Assembly: GCA_946410365.1 (NCBI GenBank)
Contig: CAMKAA010000041.1
Location: 1-7,404 of the forward strand
Length of the DNA: 7,404 nt
Source of the DNA: an uncultured Lachnospiraceae bacterium
Lineage (GTDB): Bacteria; Bacillota_A; Clostridia; Lachnospirales; Lachnospiraceae
Reading direction: 5' to 3'
Below, piece by piece: positions 1-5,395 of the stretch. Both the position numbers and the translations under genes were made by a program. Position 1 is the first letter of the stretch. Each line of letters starts with the position of its first letter. The notes beneath the pieces are model-generated. The model was not told the DNA's origin. It searched no databases and was given only the letters and a program-made list of their open reading frames with translations.

Positions 1-788
1 AGCTTCTCGGCAGCGATCCTGGTGTGGCCGTAAACGGATGTGTAAGCGATGCAGACGCCGGGTTCCTCGGGTGTGTAGGAGGACCACTTGTCATACATGC
101 CAAGATAGTATCCGAGATCTTCGCTCAGAACAGGACCGTGGAGGGGGCAGATGACCTGAATGTCAAGTCCCGCGGCTGCCTTAAGGAGCTTCTGTGTCTG
201 AAGTCCGTATTTGCCCACGATGCCAAAATAGTATCTGCGCGCTTCGCAAGCCCATCCTTCAGGATCTTCCACATCGTTGGCGCCGAATTTGCCAAAGCCG
301 TCAGCGGAGAAGAGAACCTTATCCGTGCTGTCGTAAGTGACCATGACCTCCGGCCAGTGAACCATAGGCGCGAACACAAACTTCAGGACATGCTTGCCGA
401 GGCAGAGCTCCTCGCCGTTCTTGACGATCTGCTTCTTCATGGACGGATTCTTTCCATAGAACTGCTCCATGAAAGTAAATGTCTTGGCATTACCAATAAC
501 TACTGCGTCCGGATAGGCGCCCAGGAAACTCGTAATATTGGCGGAGTGATCGGGCTCCATATGCTGCACGATAAGGTAATCCGGCTTTCTGTCGCCAAGG
601 ACTGCTGCAAGGTTTGCAAGCCACTCCTCGCCGAAGTGCTGATCCACGGTATCCATGACAGCGATCTTCTCATCGAGGATCACATAGGAGTTATAAGCCA
701 TTCCTCTGGGAACAACATACTGTCCTTCGAACAGGTCGACCTGGTGGTCATTTACGCCAACATATTTGATGTCATCTGTTACTCTCAT
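1..788 (-). CDS. fprA: FprA-type flavodiiron protein, 3' end outside window
   Basis: Cytoplasmic A-type flavoprotein that reduces O2 (to water) and/or NO at a non-haem diiron centre, taking electrons through FMN. Such enzymes protect anaerobes from oxygen or nitric oxide. 262 complete codons are visible and the frame is still open at position 1; family members are usually about 390-400 residues, so roughly two thirds is present. The metallo-beta-lactamase-fold domain occupies residues 1 to about 240 and has the full ligand set: H76-x-E78-x-D80-H81, H144, D163 and H217, with the spacing known for the family. The flavodoxin domain begins near residue 246, where the FMN phosphate loop S251-VYGHT is seen. 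The start is supported by AAAGGAG (801-795), six bases before the ATG. The next gene upstream is an unrelated exported protein, so a separate unit is likely. Family assignment is near certain. Whether O2 or NO is the main substrate cannot be told from sequence. Confidence 0.96.
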   Translation of the reverse strand, partial: MRVTDDIKYVGVNDHQVDLFEGQYVVPRGMAYNSYVILDEKIAVMDTVDQHFGEEWLANLAAVLGDRKPDYLIVQHMEPDHSANITSFLGAYPDAVVIGNAKTFTFMEQFYGKNPSMKKQIVKNGEELCLGKHVLKFVFAPMVHWPEVMVTYDSTDKVLFSADGFGKFGANDVEDPEGWACEARRYYFGIVGKYGLQTQKLLKAAAGLDIQVICPLHGPVLSEDLGYYLGMYDKWSSYTPEEPGVCIAYTSVYGHTRIAAEK

Positions 789-815
789 ATCCCGCTCCTT
801 TATACATTATTGTTT

Positions 816-821
816 ATTATA
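816..821 (-). promoter_or_regulatory. Possible -10 element of the fprA promoter
   Basis: A perfect TATAAT lies on the minus strand 27 bases before the fprA start codon. No good -35 is found 16-18 bases upstream, because that position falls inside the GC-rich hairpin arm (sequence near CGGGTT). It may be an activator-dependent promoter, or simply the A/T-rich end of the dyad at 816-881. Confidence 0.35.
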
Positions 822-881
822 ACCGTAACGAATCAGCAACCCGGAATTCAGGATCCGGGCTGCTGAACTGTTACTTATAAT
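816..881 (-). terminator. Large imperfect dyad between DUF4097-like gene and fprA; possible terminator
   Basis: The core arms CAGCAACCCGGA (834-845) and TCCGGGCTGCTG (854-865) pair over 12 positions. The single non-match is a G-U wobble in the minus-strand transcript, and the loop is 8 bases. Outside a 4-base internal loop the pairing resumes with GTAAC (825-829) and GTTAC (870-874). Beyond that TTATAAT occurs on both flanks, pointing outward. In RNA this would be a very stable hairpin 55 bases after the stop of the DUF4097-like gene, so it probably ends that transcript. The following sequence is U-containing (GGTTATAATAAAC) but has no classic U run, so termination strength is uncertain. It could also be a regulatory dyad for fprA. 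Confidence 0.5.
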
Positions 882-928
882 TTACCTTAAAATGTTGGTC
901 TCGTCTACTCCCGCGATAAAATCCGACA

Positions 929-1855
929 TCATCCTTTGATGCTGATATCGCCGCTGCCCAACTGGATCGTCAGGAAACGCTTTCCGTTTCCGGGCTGCAT
1001 ATACTGATCGCCCTCCGATGTGCCGTTGTAGTTGATCTCCCCGTCACCGGTCCCAATCTCCATTCTGCATCTCGCCAGGCTTTCATCCGAGTCAACTTCC
1101 ACTCTCCCCTCTGCCATTCCGATATTCAGGCTGTTAAAAGTACATTCCGAAACGGAAACCGAACCGGCATCCGTATAGATGTCAACGGTTCCAAGGGAAA
1201 CATCCTTCATGACAAGGCTTCCTCCTCCGGACTGGATCGTCACGGAGTTGGCAGTTATGTCGGTCATGATCAGTTTACCGTTTTCCATTGCGATCCGAAG
1301 TGTATCGAGGCCGACTCCGGAGGGAATCGTGATCACGATCTCGGGCTCTGCCCCGTCCTCCTCAGAAGTTTCCGCCTCAGAAGGTTCTTCCGGCTCAGAA
1401 ACCTCCGCAGCCACTGCCGTGCTGTTCTCCGTATCCGCAGAAACCTCCGCAGCTGAAGCGCTGCCGCCGTCAGCAGCAGGCTCATCCTCTCCGATGACTA
1501 CCACCGAGCCATTCGCGCTCTTTTCCTGCTCCGCACTTTTCCGGCCGCTCACCACCAGAATGTCATCCTGAACCGAGAAGGAGGGAATGTGCTCCCACCC
1601 GCTCGGGAACGAGATGGTGAAGTCCTCGCCGGGCTTGATCGTGAGAACGCCTCGCACGGAATTGATCGCGATCCTGTCAAAATAGTCCAGCGTGTAGAAT
1701 CCGGTCTCCTCCGAAACCGTATAGCCGGAGGCGGATGTTTCGCTTTTTGCGTCCGCCGTACCCGCATAAACCGGGAGTACACTCTGAACGATCAGAGTGA
1801 TCGCTGCCAGGAAAGCGCAAAGAGCCTTTCCGGCATCCCGAAGAAATCTGTTCAT
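929..1855 (-). CDS. Exported DUF4097-like beta-repeat protein with acidic linker
   Basis: A predicted secreted or surface-attached protein of 308 residues; its biochemical role is unknown. Residues 1-31 form a signal peptide (MNRFLRDAGK, a hydrophobic stretch, then VYA as likely cleavage site). Residues about 40-110 form a first beta-rich part (YFDRIAINSVRGVLTI). Residues about 123-172 are a disordered linker with 18 Asp/Glu and no Lys/Arg in 50 residues. Residues about 173-308 are short beta-strand repeats of the DUF4097 'putative adhesin' style (VTIQSGGGSLVMKDV, VDIYTDAGSVSV, LTIQLGSGDISI). The start at 1855 is chosen because AAAGGA (1869-1864) sits eight bases upstream. The longer frame from 1906 would begin inside the -10 box. 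No lipobox or sortase motif is seen. DUF4097 proteins often neighbour envelope-stress regulators, but none is present here. The family call is by pattern and is moderately sure. Confidence 0.75.
   Translation of the reverse strand: MNRFLRDAGKALCAFLAAITLIVQSVLPVYAGTADAKSETSASGYTVSEETGFYTLDYFDRIAINSVRGVLTIKPGEDFTISFPSGWEHIPSFSVQDDILVVSGRKSAEQEKSANGSVVVIGEDEPAADGGSASAAEVSADTENSTAVAAEVSEPEEPSEAETSEEDGAEPEIVITIPSGVGLDTLRIAMENGKLIMTDITANSVTIQSGGGSLVMKDVSLGTVDIYTDAGSVSVSECTFNSLNIGMAEGRVEVDSDESLARCRMEIGTGDGEINYNGTSEGDQYMQPGNGKRFLTIQLGSGDISIKG
1396..1453 (-). repeat. In-frame direct repeat within the acidic linker
   Basis: The 16-base word CAGAAACCTCCGCAGC occurs at 1396-1411 and again at 1438-1453 on the plus strand. 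The copies are 42 bases apart, exactly 14 codons, so both are read in the same frame and encode AAEVS. This suggests that the linker grew by an in-frame duplication that has since diverged. Confidence 0.7.
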
Positions 1856-1895
1856 AATTGTGATCCTTTCCATACTGAATGCATTACACATTTTC

Positions 1896-1925
1896 ATTAT
1901 AGTCATGGCAAGGATGAAATGTAAA
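1896..1925 (-). promoter_or_regulatory. Sigma-A promoter of the DUF4097-like gene
   Basis: TTTACA (1925-1920), an 18-base spacer, and a perfect TATAAT (1901-1896) form a near-consensus vegetative promoter. The predicted start point is near 1889, giving a leader of about 34 bases ahead of the ATG at 1855. This placement excludes upstream in-frame ATG codons at 1906 and 1897 as translation starts. Confidence 0.8.
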
Positions 1926-1953
1926 TCCTTTTATTTCAGATATTTTACATTTC
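1916..1953. promoter_or_regulatory. Perfect 10-bp inverted repeat overlapping the -35, possible operator
   Basis: GAAATGTAAA (1916-1925) and TTTACATTTC (1944-1953) are exact reverse complements separated by 18 bases. The inner arm contains the -35 TTTACA. On the plus strand the outer arm is followed by a second related hexamer, TTCACA (1955-1960), 11 bases after TTTACA (1944-1949). An 11-base period of TT-x-ACA boxes is typical of OmpR/PhoP-type response-regulator sites. Another TTTACA lies at 1985-1990. A transcription factor site is inferred; its regulator is unknown. Confidence 0.5.
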
Positions 1954-2007
1954 TTTCACAAATATTCTATCTTTTGGCAGATTGTTTACAAAAGCGTTTC
2001 CGTTCCG

Positions 2008-3144
2008 TTAATCGAGTGTTTCGTGATCCTCAGGCTCGTAGGTGACGCCGTCCACGCTGAAGGAATCCTCATCCCTGATGATAAAGATCATGGTCTTTCC
2101 TTTGTTGAGCTGGATCTCATTGTTGTTGTCGTCATAGAAGGTTGTAGGCTTGTAATCGTTGCCTTCGCCCTTCTCCCAGGTGACATGGATCATTCTGCCG
2201 CCGGTAAGGAAGAAGCCGTCCTGACCGTCTTCCTCGACGAGGATCCTGAGGTAGGAAGAGCCGTCTGCTCTGGGCTCGGCGTGTGCCCTCTGGATCAAAA
2301 TATTGTCAAATGCCATCTGCTCGCCGGTCACCGCGTCTTTCTGCGGTTCGCCATAGATCGTCTTATAGTATTTGCCATCCTCTGCGTTGTAGGTCAGCGC
2401 AGATTTTGTTACAGGGAAGCTGTCTCTCATATCCAGCTGCACTGCGCTCACAGAATCGCTATACTGCTTCAGAGTGTTGCGCTCCTGCGCGAAGGTAAAG
2501 TGCTTCTTGTTGTAATAAGCTCTTCTGTGCTCTGACTCGAAGCCTGCCTTCCTGATGGCTTCTTTGATGTTCTCCGCATCGGTATAAGCCGTGTGCTCCG
2601 ACCTGCTGCCGGCGGGAACTCTGTAGAAGCAGCCGTAATCAGAACCGAGGACACCTCCTACGCCATTGATGTTATCGACGTCTTTCCTGGTAAGGATGTC
2701 CTTTGTGTAGTCGATCGGTCCGCCGTAGTGGATGATGATGGGATCCCACTCCAGCGCCTCGTAGACAAAATATGCCCTGATGCTGCGGATATTGCCGATC
2801 CTCTCAAGGTTCTGCCAGTCCTGGATGATGCCCATCTGGCGGCTCATGCTGCCCTCTTCGATGATCTCATAGAAGACATCTACGTTGCTCAGGCCGTACT
2901 GGGGCTGCGCTTCCTTGTCGATGGGGTACATGACTGCGATCGGTCTCTGCGCGGCCAGCTTCGGATCAATAGGCTCTCCTGTCAGCACGCTGACATCAGA
3001 GTACTTCTCTGTGTCTGCACTGCCTTTGCCGGTTTCAGTCTCCTTATTATCACCAGCCTGCGCTGATGCTCCCGCCACAGTAAAACCGGGAGCTGTAACA
3101 GCCATGCACATAGCCATAAATAAAAGTAATGCTTTCTTTTTCAT
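2008..3144 (-). CDS. DUF3048 (YerB-like) exported protein
   Basis: An exported protein of 378 residues in the DUF3048 family, whose best-known member is B. subtilis YerB; the molecular function is not established. Residues 1 to about 28 are a signal peptide (MKKKALLLFM ... GASA). Residues about 35-50 are a polar linker. The N-terminal DUF3048 domain starts at LTGEPID (54-60) and RPIAVM (67-72). It continues through GLSNVDVFYEIIEEG, NIRSIRAYFV (118-127), HYGG (139-142) and RSEHTAY (181-187). The C-terminal DUF3048 part (about 217-357) shows GGRMIHVTWEKG and LNKGKTMIFII. YerB-type proteins are usually lipoproteins, but no lipobox Cys is present here, so free secretion or signal-anchor attachment is likely. 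The start at 3144 has GGAAAGGAAG (3160-3151) six bases upstream. The longer frame from 3237 begins inside the -35 and is rejected. The gene has its own promoter and appears monocistronic or weakly linked to the next gene, 152 bases downstream. Confidence 0.93.
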   Translation of the reverse strand: MKKKALLLFMAMCMAVTAPGFTVAGASAQAGDNKETETGKGSADTEKYSDVSVLTGEPIDPKLAAQRPIAVMYPIDKEAQPQYGLSNVDVFYEIIEEGSMSRQMGIIQDWQNLERIGNIRSIRAYFVYEALEWDPIIIHYGGPIDYTKDILTRKDVDNINGVGGVLGSDYGCFYRVPAGSRSEHTAYTDAENIKEAIRKAGFESEHRRAYYNKKHFTFAQERNTLKQYSDSVSAVQLDMRDSFPVTKSALTYNAEDGKYYKTIYGEPQKDAVTGEQMAFDNILIQRAHAEPRADGSSYLRILVEEDGQDGFFLTGGRMIHVTWEKGEGNDYKPTTFYDDNNNEIQLNKGKTMIFIIRDEDSFSVDGVTYEPEDHETLD

Positions 3145-3160
3145 TTTCAACTTCCTTTCC

Positions 3161-3208
3161 TGAATAAAACAACAGGTTTCTGCGCGCCATCCGGCTGCGC
3201 AGAAACCT
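3161..3208 (-). terminator. Strong hairpin with T-rich tail, ahead of the DUF3048 gene
   Basis: Perfect 12-bp arms AGGTTTCTGCGC (3174-3185) and GCGCAGAAACCT (3197-3208) are extended by GCC/GGC around a 4-base loop, with one bulged base at 3196. On the minus strand the hairpin is followed by GTTGTTTTATTC (3173-3162). As RNA it could end the transcript of the mglB-like gene, which stops 87 bases upstream. However, it begins directly after the -10 of the next gene's promoter, so it may instead be a 5'-leader stem-loop or a repressor site. Confidence 0.5.
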
Positions 3209-3237
3209 ATTATAATCCCAAAAGAAGCATGTTTCAA
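3209..3237 (-). promoter_or_regulatory. Consensus sigma-A promoter of the DUF3048 gene
   Basis: TTGAAA (3237-3232), a 17-base spacer, and a perfect TATAAT (3214-3209) match the vegetative consensus almost exactly. The predicted start point is about 3202, inside the 5' arm of the hairpin. This leaves a leader of about 58 bases before the ATG at 3144. In the rest of the 150-base gap (3238-3294) nothing recognisable is seen. Confidence 0.85.
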
Positions 3238-3294
3238 TTGAGTAAGGAGTCGATCAGAGCCCCCTTTATATGGCGATTTGTACCACTTTTATCC

Positions 3295-4383
3295 CTATTT
3301 TGACAAATACTCCTCTGCCTTCTCCCTGTCCACTTTTTCGTATGGAAGGCGGATGTACTTTTTATCCTGCATCTCCACCCCGTCGGGAAGCTGCATTTTC
3401 TCCAGAGAACCGCCGGAAGCCAGCGTGTACGCGAGCGTTTCCATCGCCTGGGCCTGTCCGTCCTTGTCGTTGTATATCGTGCCTGTCATAGTGCCGGCGA
3501 TCACTGCCTCGAGCCCCGTGTCTGTCCCGTCGATCCCGAAAATGGCGGGCCACTCCTCCATGGAAATTCCCCTGCCCTGATAAGCCTCAATGGCGCCGAG
3601 CGCCATATCGTCGTTGTTGGCCAGCACCAGTTCGATGCTGTTTCCGTGTCCGTCGATGAGCTGCTCCATCTTGCTCCTGGCCTGGGCGCGGTTCCAGTTG
3701 GCGATCGCGTAGCCGACCTTGTCCAGCAGAATCCCGTTGGAGATCATGGTGTCCACCGAGTACTCCGTCCTGATGATTGCGTCCTGGTGCCCGGCCTCGC
3801 CTTCAAGTACTACATACTGGATACTGCCATCTCCGTTTCTGTCCGCCTCGGGATGTGCCTTGAAATACTCTGTTGCCATCTCGCCCTGGAGGGTGCCTGA
3901 CTGAAACGCGTCCGCTCCGACATAGTAGAGCTTGTCCCACTGCATCAGATCCTCTTCCACCAGTTCTCTGTTGAAAAAGATGACCGGAATATTGTTCTTT
4001 CTCGCGGTATCGATGATCTCCGTAGGCGCAGTCCGGTCCACCAGGTTGACACAGAGCACGTTGCATCCGTTCTCGATCATTTCCGCGACGTCCTCGTTCT
4101 GTGCCGGCTGGGACCTCGATGCGTCCTGCACGATCGTGGCTATCTCCACTCCCTCCGACTTCCGGCCGTCCACATAACTGTTAAAGGAAGCCATGAGTTC
4201 CGAGATAAATGTGTCATACTGGTCATAGAGACTGACGCCGATCCTCACGGAACCGTCCCCTTTCCCCGGACCCGTACTCCCGCAGCCGGAGACAATTACC
4301 GCAGTTCCCAGAACTGCTGCCAATATGGCTGCCGCACGCCTCATCCGCGCGGGCTTTCCGTTTTTTCTCATCTTTGTGACCAT
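3295..4383 (-). CDS. mglB: MglB-like galactose/glucose-binding lipoprotein
   Basis: Extracellular sugar-binding lipoprotein of 362 residues, normally the solute receptor of the Mgl-type (CUT2) ABC importer. The signal peptide ends in lipobox VSGC with C34 as the lipidated residue. Alignment by eye with E. coli MglB shows the pocket residues kept: D57 and F59, N113 (NLVD), H199/D201/R205 (GEAGHQDAIIRT), W230, N257 (ANNDD), D285 (FGIDG) and N305 (YND). The calcium loop is also present (DRNGDGSIQ at 181-189, plus E251). Ligand is therefore most likely D-galactose or D-glucose. Start: ATG 4383, with GGAAGG eight bases upstream, is preferred. ATG 4371 is a possible alternative, and GTG 4392 lacks a spaced ribosome site. 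It follows the anchored binding protein by 40 bases, so it is probably in the same operon. No transporter ATPase or permease follows in the window. Confidence 0.93.
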   Translation of the reverse strand: MVTKMRKNGKPARMRRAAAILAAVLGTAVIVSGCGSTGPGKGDGSVRIGVSLYDQYDTFISELMASFNSYVDGRKSEGVEIATIVQDASRSQPAQNEDVAEMIENGCNVLCVNLVDRTAPTEIIDTARKNNIPVIFFNRELVEEDLMQWDKLYYVGADAFQSGTLQGEMATEYFKAHPEADRNGDGSIQYVVLEGEAGHQDAIIRTEYSVDTMISNGILLDKVGYAIANWNRAQARSKMEQLIDGHGNSIELVLANNDDMALGAIEAYQGRGISMEEWPAIFGIDGTDTGLEAVIAGTMTGTIYNDKDGQAQAMETLAYTLASGGSLEKMQLPDGVEMQDKKYIRLPYEKVDREKAEEYLSK

Positions 4384-4423
4384 CTCCTGCACCTTCCCAA
4401 GTATTTAACCCGTTTTTTGCGCC

Positions 4424-5395
4424 TCATCTCTGCACAGGGAAAAGAATTTCCTGGTTCTCCTCCGCAAACAGAGTGTCTTTGTGGATCGTTCTGTGTGCGA
4501 TCGTCCTCACCAGCGGCAGGAAGCGGTTTCTGTGAATGTAGTCCGCCAGGTCTGAGACGCTCTGATAACCCATCATATAGTCCTCGGGCACCACCAGGCT
4601 CTGTACAATGCCGCAGTCGAGATAATAGATCGACTTTGTGGACGTACCGGTACCGATCACCGTCATCTCCTTTTCCTGCGACGAGGCGTATTCGCCTGCG
4701 GCTTCCAGCCCTGCGTTGTCCAGCGCCACCAGGATATCCGGCTTCTCTGCCTCTGCGAGCTTATCTCTAATGGCCTTGGCGTCTCCCATATATTCCAGCA
4801 CCCAGGTCGTTTTTCCTCCGAGACTCTCCAGAGTTTCTGTAAATCCGTCCATTCTCTGCTCCATGGAACTGAGAGCGGAACTTCCCCGAATGACGCCAAT
4901 GGTGCACTTTTCGAGCGGTTTCGGAGCATATACTGCCGTTTCCCCGGCAATTGCCTCACCAATAGCCCTGTGGTCAGGACTTATGACCCCAACTACGTTG
5001 CTCATGACTTCATAAGCATTCTCATCCACCAGTTCAATATTTGTCCTGCTGTTAAGCTTCTCCAGCATGCTGGCGGCCCCTATACTCGAGCAGAGCTGGA
5101 TGATCACTCCGTCCGAACCGTTCGCGATCGCTCTCTCGATGATCGCTTCTTCTTCCGACAGCGTTTCCATGTGTCCGGTGGGGACAATGGTGAGAATGAC
5201 TTCCTGATCCTCCGCAGCCTGCTTCATCCCTTCGATAAACTGAACCCATCGGTTGTCATTACTGTTTTCTATGATCACATGGATCTGCCGCAGATTCGCG
5301 GTATTTCCGCTCTCCCAGAGCATAAAACCCGTCACTGCCATGATCATTGCTACCAGGATCAGCACCAATGCCGGGAAGAGCCTTTTATTTTTCAT
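4424..5395 (-). CDS. Membrane-anchored periplasmic-binding-protein-like sensor component
   Basis: A 323-residue protein with one N-terminal membrane segment (about 7-27, after MKNKRLF) and a sugar-binding type-I periplasmic-binding-protein fold (about 36-300). There is no lipobox Cys, so it should be an uncleaved anchor facing outside. Family-like landmarks are HVIIENSNDNRW (39-50), NGSDGVIIQ (92-100), a GVIRGSS...RMDGF stretch (167-185), LDNAGLEAAGEY (225-236) and PEDYMMGYQSVSDL (270-283). Its ATG lies within the end of the kinase gene (11-base overlap), with GGGGAGGT (5408-5401) five bases before it, so translation is probably coupled. It likely binds a sugar and presents it to the kinase, as XylFII does to LytS in Clostridium. 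It differs in sequence from the adjacent MglB-like protein, and its ligand cannot be named. A plain transporter-binding role is less likely given the anchor and position. Confidence 0.85.
   Translation of the reverse strand: MKNKRLFPALVLILVAMIMAVTGFMLWESGNTANLRQIHVIIENSNDNRWVQFIEGMKQAAEDQEVILTIVPTGHMETLSEEEAIIERAIANGSDGVIIQLCSSIGAASMLEKLNSRTNIELVDENAYEVMSNVVGVISPDHRAIGEAIAGETAVYAPKPLEKCTIGVIRGSSALSSMEQRMDGFTETLESLGGKTTWVLEYMGDAKAIRDKLAEAEKPDILVALDNAGLEAAGEYASSQEKEMTVIGTGTSTKSIYYLDCGIVQSLVVPEDYMMGYQSVSDLADYIHRNRFLPLVRTIAHRTIHKDTLFAEENQEILFPVQR

Noticed and set aside
24..866. Plus-strand open frame of 280 codons opposite fprA
   Set aside because: The minus strand here encodes a flavodiiron protein with every metal ligand in place. 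The plus-strand frame has no recognisable domain and is a shadow of a codon-biased gene.
1179..1571. Plus-strand Ser/Ala-rich frame opposite the acidic linker
   Set aside because: It is the complement of the Glu/Ala-rich repetitive linker; its Ser-rich composition is a by-product, and no start signal supports it.
1856..1906. Longer start of the DUF4097-like protein at 1906
   Set aside because: The first codons lie within or before the TATAAT of a strong promoter, so they would not be on the transcript. Starting at 1855 gives a clean signal peptide and a good ribosome site.
3145..3237. Longer start of the DUF3048 protein at 3237
   Set aside because: It begins inside the -35 and would read through the hairpin. 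The ATG at 3144 gives a proper signal peptide and a strong ribosome site.
3145..3294. Possible riboswitch in the 150-base gap before the DUF3048 gene
   Set aside because: The predicted leader is only about 58 bases and holds a single simple hairpin. No known riboswitch core was recognised.
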